The notes beneath the pieces are model-generated. The model had not been told where the DNA came from. It did not search any database and saw nothing but the letters and a program-made list of their open reading frames with translations. From Methanoregula sp. UBA276 (GTDB lineage: Archaea > Halobacteriota > Methanomicrobia > Methanomicrobiales > Methanospirillaceae), in contig DANA01000026.1 in NCBI GenBank assembly GCA_002508495.1, positions 1 to 13,558 on the forward strand: a DNA stretch of 13,558 nucleotides, written 5' to 3'. Of this stretch, positions 1-6,733 are shown one piece after another. The position numbers and the translations under genes were made by a program. The number at the start of each line of letters is the position of its first letter. Within the stretch, counting starts at the first letter, position 1.

Positions 1-354
1 GTCGCGGACGGAATAGTAAAAAATTTCCTGACCATCAATATCCAGTTTTCTGAACTCTTCATCAAGTGTCCGGAGTTCTCCAACAAGATCTTCCACCGAA
101 CGCTGGATTACCTGGTACGTGAGGATGAGTTCGCCATTGGTATCGCAGACCGTGCACTGGTCAAACCGGTACTGCCGCGAGAGGGTGAAGAATACCGCAC
201 CCCCGCCAAGGAATGGCTCAACATAGTTTTTGATAGCACCGGTTCCCAGTTCTTCCGGCAGGCAGCGGAGAAAGAGATCGAGCAGCTGGGTTTTCCCGCC
301 GGCCCATTTCAGGAAGGGGCGGGTCTTTGGGTCGCGGGCTTTTGTCTGTACCAT
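1..354 (-). CDS. Adenine-specific DNA methyltransferase, D12 class (N-terminal part)
   Basis: Partial gene: the frame is open from ATG at 354 to the window edge, giving the first 118 residues. The N-terminus carries FLKWAGGK (residues 14-21) and PFLGGGAVFF (47-56). These are the S-adenosylmethionine-binding signatures of the D12/Dam family, which methylates adenine N6 in double-stranded DNA. The catalytic DPPY motif would lie beyond the edge, so activity cannot be judged. Full members are usually about 270-300 residues. The start is supported by AGGTG 12 nt upstream and by a TATA-like element at 395-403. Whether it is a solitary methylase or half of a restriction-modification system depends on genes outside the window. 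The family call is firm; the recognition site is unknown. Confidence 0.9.
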   Translation of the reverse strand, partial: MVQTKARDPKTRPFLKWAGGKTQLLDLFLRCLPEELGTGAIKNYVEPFLGGGAVFFTLSRQYRFDQCTVCDTNGELILTYQVIQRSVEDLVGELRTLDEEFRKLDIDGQEIFYYSVRD

Positions 355-394
355 GTTCGGATGAACACCTGTCAGTATGATCTTGCGGTCTGAT

Positions 395-403
395 GTTTTA
401 TCT
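395..403 (-). promoter_or_regulatory. Candidate TATA box of the D12 methyltransferase
   Basis: On the minus strand this reads AGATAAAAC, centred about 45 bp before the ATG at 354. With archaeal spacing (about 26 bp from TATA to transcription start) the leader would be about 20 nt and would include the AGGTG ribosome-binding sequence. Inferred from sequence only. Confidence 0.4.
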
Positions 404-437
404 CTCTAGCGGATCTGCGTCATAATAGCGACCCGTA

Positions 438-452
438 GGCCGGCTGCCGGCC
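438..452. repeat. Short perfect inverted repeat
   Basis: GGCCGG and CCGGCC flank a 3-nt CTG centre. It lies in the spacer upstream of the methyltransferase promoter. It could be an operator-like palindrome or simply GC-rich sequence; no partner copy was seen next to other genes. Confidence 0.45.
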
Positions 453-620
453 GTTTCCTTCGGAGAATCTCTCTGCCCCGACGGAGGGGGGGACCCGCAA
501 AACAGGGGTTTCTTTCGATCCTGGGGGCACCAGCCTGATCCGGGACGGGATCGGCTGCCCAATTGCTGCTATTTACGTCCGTGCTTCTCCGGCGTAAAAA
601 CGGTAAAAAACAGGTGAATT

Positions 621-782
621 ATGCCTGCATTTTTTTCAATTACGACTGGTTTTTCCCGTTACCGGCAAACACCTGCCGCCCCCACTCTGACGGAGAGGCG
701 TGCAGGTATAGGGGATCTCCTTCTGGAGGAAATGGACGCATACAGGGACGGGGGGTTTCCCATAACGACCGTCAGTCGATAA
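621..782 (+). CDS. Possible small protein of 53 residues
   Basis: I do not recognise this protein. An ATG at 621 opens a 53-codon frame ending at TAA 780-782. It is preceded by AGGTGAATT, a good match to the archaeal anti-Shine-Dalgarno sequence (GGTGA core, 5 nt before the start), and by an AT-rich stretch CTATTTACG at about 569-577 that could be a TATA box. The product has a polar middle and a C-terminal half containing GDLLLEEMDAYRDGG, which looks like amphipathic helix; there is no transmembrane segment and no Cys/His metal motif. It sits in the gap between the methyltransferase and the lipoprotein, on the opposite strand to both. The ribosome-binding site is its best support. A chance ORF is a real alternative. 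Confidence 0.35.
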   Translation: MPAFFSITTGFSRYRQTPAAPTLTERRAGIGDLLLEEMDAYRDGGFPITTVSR

Positions 783-821
783 GAGAGTTTTCACTGGTGC
801 GGGTCATATGCATCGGCATTC

Positions 822-1319
822 TCAAGACAACTCCGCGTACCTGCGAAAGCATTCATCTGCTGCATCCAGCCGGCCGGCATTTTTCAGGGTCACGCCTTTC
901 ATGTGCCAGACCGTGGCGTTGTCCGGCTCCATCTCCAGCACCCGGTCATACAGGGGGAGAGCATCATCGTACATCCCCAGATTGTTGTACGCAACAGCTT
1001 TTCCTATCCATGCCTCGCAGAACAGCGGATCGATCGCAAGCGCTTCATCAAAATACCGCAGGGATTCGCCGGGCTGGTTGTATTGCATCAGGTGCGAAAG
1101 GCCGGTCTTCAATTTTGCTTTTGCTTCCGGTGATTTTGTGGAGATATCCGCTTCCCGGAAGGCGACCATGAGTGCAGTCGGACCCGTCACCATCTGCGAC
1201 TGAGGGCCGGGCTCCGGCTGGATGCCCGTTACGGGAGACAAATTACCCGAAAACCCCATGCAGCCGGAGAACGTACTTGCGATGAGGAGAAGGAGAAGAA
1301 TAATGGCGGTCCGTTTCAT
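822..1319 (-). CDS. Lipoprotein with TPR repeats
   Basis: 165 residues. The N-terminus has a Lys-Arg start, a hydrophobic core (residues 5-14) and a lipobox-like FSGC ending at Cys20, so the mature protein is probably anchored by lipid on the outside of the cell membrane. A Pro/Gly/Gln-rich linker (about 29-48) leads to tetratricopeptide repeats from about residue 69 to the end, for example ESLRYFDEALAIDP and DALPLYDRVLEMEPDNATVW. TPRs bind peptides or proteins; the partner is unknown. The frame stays open upstream, but ATG 1319 is chosen because the signal peptide starts there and a TATAAA element lies about 22 bp before it. There is no ribosome-binding site, which fits a leaderless mRNA. 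Phe at the lipobox -3 position is not ideal. Neighbours give no functional hint. Confidence 0.8.
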   Translation of the reverse strand: MKRTAIILLLLLIASTFSGCMGFSGNLSPVTGIQPEPGPQSQMVTGPTALMVAFREADISTKSPEAKAKLKTGLSHLMQYNQPGESLRYFDEALAIDPLFCEAWIGKAVAYNNLGMYDDALPLYDRVLEMEPDNATVWHMKGVTLKNAGRLDAADECFRRYAELS

Positions 1320-1337
1320 CAAATAATAATTCACTGT

Positions 1338-1346
1338 TTTATAAAA
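1338..1346 (-). promoter_or_regulatory. TATA box of the TPR lipoprotein
   Basis: The minus strand reads TTTATAAA within a T-rich run. Its centre is about 22 bp before ATG 1319, so transcription would start at or next to the start codon. Confidence 0.55.
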
Positions 1347-1755
1347 AAATCTTGCGGATTGCGTGGTGCCGGAATTCCCGGCGAAAAATGGTTTTCGGAA
1401 AGAACCCTGGTATTGCACTTTTTTTACCCATTGCCTCCTGCCCAAAACGTCCCTCCCGAAGGGTCGATTCTCCGACGGAGAGGTCACGGGCGGGAACGGG
1501 GGAGAAAATTCGGCAGTGGAAATGATGTCCACGCCCATGGAAAATCCTCAAAAAAATGGTATTTTAGGAAAAAGGGGGATTTTTATGGGGATTCTAACCT
1601 GCAATTTAGCGGCCTGATAAAAAGCGCAAAAATTACCCACCCGGCACTCAGTCCTGCAAATTTACGGTCGCCAAAAGCCAGCCACGGGCGAAAAATTTCC
1701 CTGTATCATGGGGGTCAAGAACCGGGAGATTCTGTTTGCGAGAAAAAATGGAGTT

Positions 1756-1773
1756 TTGCCCCCATAGGGGCAA
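1756..1773. repeat. Perfect hairpin with 7-bp stem and 4-nt loop
   Basis: TTGCCCC and GGGGCAA enclose the loop CATA. The stem is perfect. No U-tract follows directly on either strand, so a terminator role is doubtful. It resembles the C/G-run palindromes after ftr. Confidence 0.55.
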
Positions 1774-1903
1774 TAGCATGGGTGAAAACAGATACCGGGT
1801 GACCGGATGACGTCTCCCGAATAGGGGATTCTCCGTCAGATTGGGTGTTTTGGGATGGGAGCCGGATGGGTAATATCTGCCGGGATGGATCTTTACAACC
1901 GCA

Positions 1904-1930
1904 ACTTCACAAAAGAAAATTTCGTGAAGT
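1904..1930. repeat. Inverted repeat with 7-bp arms
   Basis: ACTTCAC at 1904-1910 pairs perfectly with GTGAAGT at 1924-1930 across a 13-nt A-rich loop. It lies in the gene-poor spacer; its function is unknown. Confidence 0.4.
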
Positions 1931-2226
1931 ACTGAAACCGAGTGGTTGTTGCCAGCCCGGTTCCCCCATCGAATACTTGAGGGGCAACGTGTTCTTAAAA
2001 AAAAATGGTTTGCATGATGATGCTTCATGGTGCGCCATTTATCGATCCTGCCGGGAACCGGACCGTTCTGCACCAGCATCAATGATCGCTCAGCACACTT
2101 CCAGAAAAGTTTGCTCTGCGGTATTCGTACCTGGTCTGGTGTGGGAGCATCCGTCTCCATTACCCGGGGTTTTTTCAGTGGTCTGGTTTGAACGCCGGTT
2201 CATCTCCGTTTCGAGAAGAGATCTCT

Positions 2227-3480
2227 TCACGCTCTCTCTAGACGGGGGATGCCAAGACGTTTCCGGACCCCCTGTGCCGCAAGGTGTCCGGTTGAGAATG
2301 CCGCCTGGAGGTTATACCCGCCGGTATCGCCATCGATATCCAGCACTTCACCGGCAAAGAAGAGACCGGGTACGATCTTTGATTCCATGGTTTTGGCATT
2401 CACGCCATCCAGCGCAACACCGCCCCGGGTCGCCATCGCGATCTTGAACTCTCCAAGAGCGGTAACAACGAGCGGAAGTTCCGTGCAGTTCGTGATGAGC
2501 GCGGAACGTTTCTCAATAGAGAAGTGGGCGCAGGTGAGATCGTCCGGAATCCCCGAGAGCGAGAGGAGTTTCCGGTTCAGCCGTTCAGGTATCGGGTACT
2601 TGGCAAGGATCGTGCCGATCTGCCAGCCGGGGTTCTCCTCGGCACGCCTTGTAATATCAGTGGCAAATTCCTCCCGTCGCATCGTTCCCACAAACGAGAG
2701 CCGGACCACATCTCCGGCCTGGATCTTCCGTGACGCATCGAGAATGCCCGGTCCGGAGAGCCCGAGGTGGGTGAAGAGGACATCGCCCGTGTGGTCTGCC
2801 ACCTTCTTCCCCCCGCGCCAGATCGTGAAGTGCATGCTCTCAAACGAGATCCCGGCAAGGCTCGCAAACGGGAATGGCCGGATGAGAAGCGGGGCGAGTG
2901 CCGGGGCAATCTCCGTTACCGGCTGGCCAAGACTTTCAGCAAGCCGAAATCCGTCTCCGGTTGTCCCGCACTGGGGATACGAGGCCCCGCCCGTGGTGAT
3001 GACAACAGACCCTGCCCGGTACGTCCCATACGGTGTCGTGACCGTGAAAGCATCCCCGTCACGGGCAATACCGGTTACCGGCTCGCTGCACCGGATTGCC
3101 ACCCCGTGTTTTTCGCATTCGGCAAGGAGGACCAAAAGAACATCGGCCGACTTCCGTGTTGCGGGAAAGACCTTGCCGTTCCCTTCGGTCACCAGGGCAA
3201 GCCCGCATTCGCAGAAGAAATCCTGGAGGGTCCGGTTCGGATATGACATCAGGGACGGTTTTACAAATTTTCCATGGTCGCCGTAATGCGAAACAAACTC
3301 CCGGATATCCCCCTCGTGCGTAAGATTGCATTGCCCGGTACCGGTAAGCAGGAGCTTTGCCCCGGGCTCCTTGTTCTTTTCCAGAACAAGGATCCTGGTA
3401 CCGGCACTGGCAGCATGGATCGCACAGAAGAGCCCGGCCGGACCGGCACCGATTATTATGACATCGAAGTTTCGGTCCAT
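2227..3480 (-). CDS. HI0933/BaiN-like FAD-dependent flavoprotein
   Basis: 417 residues, normal for the family. The N-terminus has a Rossmann dinucleotide-binding motif, IIGAGPAGLFCA (residues 9-20), followed by EKN at the end of the second strand. TGTGQCNLTH (about 46-55), TTGGASYPQCGTTGDG in the middle and the C-terminal GLFFAGEVLDIDGDTGGYNLQ are hallmarks of the HI0933 (YhiN) group. These are cytosolic FAD-binding, presumably NAD(P)H-linked, oxidoreductases. The best-known relative, BaiN, reduces bile-acid enones in gut bacteria, but most members, including archaeal ones, have no known substrate. ATG 3480 is preferred; the overlapping GTG at 3483 would add one residue. A GATATATC element 33 bp upstream is the likely TATA box. 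The gene is divergent from the MFS transporter, with no evidence that they work together. Confidence 0.88.
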   Translation of the reverse strand: MDRNFDVIIIGAGPAGLFCAIHAASAGTRILVLEKNKEPGAKLLLTGTGQCNLTHEGDIREFVSHYGDHGKFVKPSLMSYPNRTLQDFFCECGLALVTEGNGKVFPATRKSADVLLVLLAECEKHGVAIRCSEPVTGIARDGDAFTVTTPYGTYRAGSVVITTGGASYPQCGTTGDGFRLAESLGQPVTEIAPALAPLLIRPFPFASLAGISFESMHFTIWRGGKKVADHTGDVLFTHLGLSGPGILDASRKIQAGDVVRLSFVGTMRREEFATDITRRAEENPGWQIGTILAKYPIPERLNRKLLSLSGIPDDLTCAHFSIEKRSALITNCTELPLVVTALGEFKIAMATRGGVALDGVNAKTMESKIVPGLFFAGEVLDIDGDTGGYNLQAAFSTGHLAAQGVRKRLGIPRLERA

Positions 3481-3509
3481 CACCCAGATCTTTGTTGTCC
3501 TGTTCCTTG

Positions 3510-3517
3510 GATATATC
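3510..3517 (-). promoter_or_regulatory. Candidate TATA box of the flavoprotein gene
   Basis: The perfect palindrome GATATATC is centred about 33 bp before ATG 3480, which predicts a leader of only a few nucleotides. Confidence 0.45.
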
Positions 3518-3570
3518 GCTCCTTACCCGCGCGCGTGCGCTGGTGCGATCTGCCCGGTTTCCCCGGTTTT

Positions 3571-3583
3571 CCATATCCTTAAT
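3571..3583 (+). promoter_or_regulatory. Candidate TATA box of the MFS transporter
   Basis: CCATATCCTTAAT is the most AT-rich stretch upstream of the transporter, centred about 34 bp before ATG 3611. It would overlap any transcript start needed for the in-frame GTG at 3587, which favours ATG 3611. Confidence 0.35.
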
Positions 3584-3610
3584 CCCGTGGAGCGCCAACC
3601 CGTTTTACGT

Positions 3611-4990
3611 ATGACCGATGACCACGGGAAGAAGGTGATCCTCCTTGTTGCATCGCTTGCAAGTTTCCTTGTCCCGTATACCGGGTCATCCATCACGGTT
3701 GCCCTCCCGGCCATGGCAGCGCAGTTCAGTGCCGATGCCGTTACGCTTGGCTGGATCACCTCCGCGTATATCATCTCGGCTGCCGTTTTCATCGTGCCGT
3801 TCGGCCGGTATGCCGACATCATCGGGCGCAAGCGGATCTTCTCTGCTGGTCTCCTGGTCTTCACTCTTGCATCTCTCCTCTGCGCCTTTGCGCCAACCGC
3901 GGAACTTCTGATCGGTGCACGGTTCCTGCAGGGGATCGGGGGGGCGATGATCTTCTCCACGTCCGTTGCCATTATTACCCAGGTCTACGGGCCGGGTGAA
4001 CGGGGAGCGGCACTGGGCATCACTATCGCCACGGTCTATATCGGGCTCTCGGCAGGACCGTTTTTGGGTGGTGTCCTTACCGACCTGTTCGGCTGGCCGG
4101 CAATTTTCCTCCTCAATGTCCCGCTCGGGCTTGCAACGCTTTTCATCACGATCCGTAGCGTCCGTGACGAATGGGCCGAGGCTGCCGGTGAACGGTTCGA
4201 TGCCCTCGGGGCAGTAGTCTACAGTGTCATGCTCTTCTGCATCGTGTACGGCATGCTGATGGTCCCCGACCCGGCCGCTCCTGGCTGGATTGTTGCCGGT
4301 CTTGGCTTCGCAGCGGTCTTTGCCTGGCAGGAACGGCGGTCCGGTGCCCCGCTCATCGATTTCTCGGTCTTTTCCGGCAACCGGACATTCGTCTTCTCCA
4401 ACATCGCTGCCATGATCAACTATGGTGCAACCTTCGGGGTCGGCGTCCTCCTCTCCCTGTACCTCCAGTACCTCCATGGCCTCACTGCAGCAGAAGCCGG
4501 GCTCATCCTTGTTGCGCAGCCGGTGGTGCAGGCCATCTTCTCCCCGTTTGCCGGCCGGCTCTCCGACCGGATTGAGCCCCGGATCGTCTCAACGGCCGGC
4601 ATGGCAGTCACGGCTTTCGGACTGTTCCTCTGCATCTTTCTCTCTCCAGCAACCCCGCTTCCCGTCATCATCGGCTGCCTCATGGTGCTCGGTTTCGGCT
4701 ACGGTATCTTCTCCTCCCCCAACACCAACGCCATCATGAGTTCGGTGGCAAAACGGCACCTGGGTATTGCCTCGGGGATGAACGCAACGGTCCGGTCTTT
4801 TGGCCAGCTTCTCTCGATGGCAATTGCGATGGCGTGTTTTGCCGTTTTCATCGGCCCTGCCACGATCACCCCAATCCTTTACCCGGCTCTCATGACCAGC
4901 GTCACGGCTGCCTTTATCATCTTCACGGCACTCTGCAGCATCGGTGTCCTGGCATCATGGGTGCGCGGGACGATCCATGGCGGGGACTAA
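3611..4990 (+). CDS. MFS transporter, EmrB/QacA (DHA2) type
   Basis: 459 residues, almost entirely hydrophobic segments, as for the 12-14-helix drug:H+ antiporter-2 branch of the major facilitator superfamily. Visible signatures are GRYADIIGRKR (the G-x3-D-x2-GRK loop between helices 2 and 3), QGIGGAMIFSTSVAII in helix 4, and LFGWPAIFLLNVPLG before helix 6, typical of EmrB-like pumps. The protein probably exports a small toxic or organic compound by proton antiport in the cytoplasmic membrane; the substrate cannot be deduced. The frame is open much further upstream, overlapping the divergent flavoprotein gene. ATG 3611 is chosen because homologues start just before the first helix and the upstream residues have no membrane or family signal. 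The stop lies 35 nt before the next gene, which has its own TATA box. Confidence 0.9.
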   Translation: MTDDHGKKVILLVASLASFLVPYTGSSITVALPAMAAQFSADAVTLGWITSAYIISAAVFIVPFGRYADIIGRKRIFSAGLLVFTLASLLCAFAPTAELLIGARFLQGIGGAMIFSTSVAIITQVYGPGERGAALGITIATVYIGLSAGPFLGGVLTDLFGWPAIFLLNVPLGLATLFITIRSVRDEWAEAAGERFDALGAVVYSVMLFCIVYGMLMVPDPAAPGWIVAGLGFAAVFAWQERRSGAPLIDFSVFSGNRTFVFSNIAAMINYGATFGVGVLLSLYLQYLHGLTAAEAGLILVAQPVVQAIFSPFAGRLSDRIEPRIVSTAGMAVTAFGLFLCIFLSPATPLPVIIGCLMVLGFGYGIFSSPNTNAIMSSVAKRHLGIASGMNATVRSFGQLLSMAIAMACFAVFIGPATITPILYPALMTSVTAAFIIFTALCSIGVLASWVRGTIHGGD

Positions 4991-4995
4991 AAAAG

Positions 4996-5004
4996 GATAA
5001 ATAC
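4996..5004 (+). promoter_or_regulatory. TATA box of the cyclo-ligase/ftr unit
   Basis: GATAAATAC starts 5 nt after the MFS stop codon and is centred 26 bp before ATG 5026. This is the spacing expected for a leaderless transcript starting at the ATG. It suggests the cyclo-ligase/ftr pair is transcribed separately from the transporter. Confidence 0.6.
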
Positions 5005-5025
5005 CCGAGGGCTTTACTATTGCCC

Positions 5026-5589
5026 ATGCGGGAAGAGAAGATGCGGATCCGCGCGATCCTGCGGGAGAAAAAAGCCGCCCTTTCACCGGAAGAGCGGCTG
5101 GAGAAGAGCATGAAGATCTGCCAGTACGTGCTGGGGCAGATCGCGGATGGCGAGACCGTGCTTGCTTACACGTCAAAAGAACTGGAGGTCAATACTGCCC
5201 CGCTCATCGATGAACTCCTGAAGAAAAAAATTAACGTGGCAGTTCCGATCATCCAGAAAGAGGACATAAGCCTCCGGCTTTCCTATATCCGCGACCGTTC
5301 GGTCCTGGTCCCGAGCACGTTCGGTGTCCCGGAACCTATCGGGAACGAGATCCCGGCACCGCCCGGGGAAATAACCACCATCCTCCTTCCCATGCTCGGA
5401 TTCGACCGGACCGGCGCACGGATTGGGTACGGTGCCGGGTATTATGACCGGTTTTTAGAAAAGAATCCGGCCTTGAGAAAGATCGCCCTTGCCTTTGCCT
5501 GCCAGGAGGTTGAACGGCTCCCGCTCGACCCGACTGATATCCGCATGGATATGATCATCACCGAGAACGGTGTGGTATATCCTGAATAA
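5026..5589 (+). CDS. 5-formyltetrahydrofolate cyclo-ligase family protein
   Basis: 187 residues, the normal size of the 5,10-methenyltetrahydrofolate synthetase family. This family uses ATP to close 5-formyl-tetrahydrofolate to methenyl-tetrahydrofolate. The signature LPMLGFDRTGARIGYGAGYY (residues 121-140, continuing DRFL) matches the conserved nucleotide/folate site. The N-terminal basic REKKAALSPEER and the C-terminal DPTDIRMDMIIT segment also fit. ATG 5026 is chosen because a TATA box lies 26 bp upstream; ATG 5041 is an alternative. The ORF continues upstream inside the transporter gene, but that part is out of frame with it and not family-like. The ftr start follows 12 nt after the stop, so the two are probably co-transcribed. 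Methanogens of this type carry C1 units mainly on tetrahydromethanopterin, so the physiological substrate may be a formyl-methanopterin. That last point is inference. Confidence 0.9.
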   Translation: MREEKMRIRAILREKKAALSPEERLEKSMKICQYVLGQIADGETVLAYTSKELEVNTAPLIDELLKKKINVAVPIIQKEDISLRLSYIRDRSVLVPSTFGVPEPIGNEIPAPPGEITTILLPMLGFDRTGARIGYGAGYYDRFLEKNPALRKIALAFACQEVERLPLDPTDIRMDMIITENGVVYPE

Positions 5590-5590
5590 T

Positions 5591-5601
5591 GGTGAATCAC
5601 C
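5591..5601 (+). promoter_or_regulatory. Ribosome-binding site of ftr within a small palindrome
   Basis: GGTGAATCACC ends directly before ATG 5602. GGTGA is a strong match to the archaeal anti-Shine-Dalgarno sequence with 6-nt spacing. The 11-mer is a perfect palindrome around a central A, too tight to form a hairpin by itself. Confidence 0.6.
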
Positions 5602-6492
5602 ATGGAAAAGAACGGTGTCGTGATCCTTGATACCTTTGCCGAGGCATTCCCAATCTGGATCTCCAGAATTATCATCACTGCGGACACCCCGTCATGGGCA
5701 ATGAAGGCGGCAGTATCCGCAACCGGCTTTGCCAGCTCCAAGATTGCCTGCCCCTGCGAGGCGGGAGTCGAGCGCACTCTTGGCACCAATGAGACCCCGG
5801 ATGGAAGGCCCGGGGTTGCGATCCTGATCTGTGCCGAGAAGAAGGCGATGAAGGCCAATGTCGCTGCCCGCGTCTCGCAGTGCATCCTTCCGGCACCAAC
5901 GGCGTCTGCATTCGATGGACTCGTCGATGCAGCGTCCCGGTTTTATATCCGGATGCACTACTTTGGCGATCATTATGAGCGGAAGTGCACGGTTGCCGGC
6001 AGGCAGTGCTGGAAGATCCCGGTCATGGAAGGTGAATACGTGGGTGAGGAGCGGTTCGGCACGGTCAAGGGGATTGCCGGGGGGAACTTTCTTGTCATGG
6101 GCGAGGACCGGGCATCGGCACTCGCCGGGGCTGAAGCCGGGGCTCGTGCTATCGAGGGAACACCCGGGGTTGTCATGAGTTTTGCCGGGGGAATTGTAAA
6201 AAGCGGATCCAAGGTGGGGTGCCGGAACTACCGCTTCCCGATGCCTGCCAGCACCAATGATGCCCTCTGCCCGTCACTCCGTGGCCTTGTCACGGACTCG
6301 CAGGTGCCCGAAGGGGTTGGCTCCATCTACGAGATCGTCATCAACGGCATCGATGAAGCCTCAATACAGCGTGCGATGAAGGTCGGGATCGACGCGGCAA
6401 CCCTGACTGGCCGAATCACGCACATCGGGGCATCGAACTTCAGCGGAAGGCTGGGGCCGTACCGGTTCCCGCTGCACGCACTGTTTGGGTGA
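5602..6492 (+). CDS. ftr: Formylmethanofuran--tetrahydromethanopterin N-formyltransferase
   Basis: 296 residues, the family's standard length. Ftr moves the formyl group from formylmethanofuran to N5 of tetrahydromethanopterin, the second step of CO2 reduction to methane in the cytoplasm. Recognisable segments are LDTFAEAFPIW (9-19), GVERTLGTNETPDGRPG near residue 60, IPVMEGEYVGEE, GIAGGNFLVMG, FAGGIVKSGSKVG, CPSLRGLV, SIYEIVINGIDE and the C-terminal LGPYRFPLHALFG. All align by eye with known Ftr proteins. The start is fixed by the GGTGA ribosome-binding site and by the conserved MEKNGV opening. It follows the cyclo-ligase homologue by 12 nt. The downstream side is a hairpin-rich spacer without a clear U-tract terminator. 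Some methanogens carry a second ftr; whether this is the main copy cannot be told here. Confidence 0.96.
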   Translation: MEKNGVVILDTFAEAFPIWISRIIITADTPSWAMKAAVSATGFASSKIACPCEAGVERTLGTNETPDGRPGVAILICAEKKAMKANVAARVSQCILPAPTASAFDGLVDAASRFYIRMHYFGDHYERKCTVAGRQCWKIPVMEGEYVGEERFGTVKGIAGGNFLVMGEDRASALAGAEAGARAIEGTPGVVMSFAGGIVKSGSKVGCRNYRFPMPASTNDALCPSLRGLVTDSQVPEGVGSIYEIVINGIDEASIQRAMKVGIDAATLTGRITHIGASNFSGRLGPYRFPLHALFG

Positions 6493-6635
6493 GGAGAGAG
6501 CGGAAGTGAAACCGGAACCCAAAGTAGGGCAGGACTGGCGTAATGAGGGCATCCCCCAGAGAAAAACCCGGATTTGAACGTTACTAAACAAAATGCTCTG
6601 AAGAAATCCTCATTCCGGAAAAAAGGTGCCCCCCT

Positions 6636-6670
6636 TGCGCCAACCCTGCCCCCAAGGGGGCGGGGGCGCA
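6636..6670. repeat. Nested GC-rich hairpin
   Basis: An outer TGCGCC/GGCGCA pair encloses a perfect GCCCCC-AA-GGGGGC palindrome (6648-6661). It is the first palindrome of the array after ftr. Its position, about 145 nt past the stop codon, is far for a terminator. Confidence 0.6.
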
Positions 6671-6733
6671 TGCGATGCCTCTGCACTACCTGTACTGGAT
6701 ACTCCCGACAAAAATTGTTTTCACAAAACAGAA

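Larger units (their letters stand above)
1320..2226. other. Gene-poor spacer with recurring short motifs and hairpins
   Basis: About 0.9 kb lies between two minus-strand genes. The open frames inside it have odd composition, lack ribosome-binding sites and match no family I know. What can be seen: four same-orientation copies of an A-run followed by ATGG (1384-1391, 1550-1559, 1743-1751, 1997-2008); a hairpin at 1756-1773; a hairpin with ACTTCAC/GTGAAGT arms at 1904-1930; and the motifs CTCCGACGGAGAGG (1470-1483) and GATTCTCCGTCAGA (1827-1840). It may be decayed sequence, a dispersed repeat or an unrecognised RNA. Confidence 0.5.

Noticed and set aside
1339..1431. 30-codon minus-strand frame preceded by AGGAGG
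   Set aside because: The AGGAGG is only 2 nt from the ATG, too close for good initiation. The peptide has no recognisable feature and overlaps the lipoprotein promoter.
2014..2020. C-box-like ATGATGA, possible C/D small RNA
   Set aside because: No matching CTGA D box with flanking terminal stem was found at a suitable distance.
1648..2160. Minus-strand open frame of 170 codons in the gene-poor spacer
   Set aside because: No ribosome-binding site, no recognisable domain, biased composition, and it runs through hairpins and the A-run motifs. It is more likely non-coding.
2249..3286. Plus-strand open frame of 345 codons
   Set aside because: It is antisense to the flavoprotein gene, whose FAD motifs are clear. 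Its composition is rich in Pro/Ser/Arg, as expected of a shadow frame.
6570..6579. tRNA T-loop-like GTTCAAATCC on the minus strand
   Set aside because: The flanking five bases on each side do not pair, and no acceptor stem or anticodon arm could be found around it.
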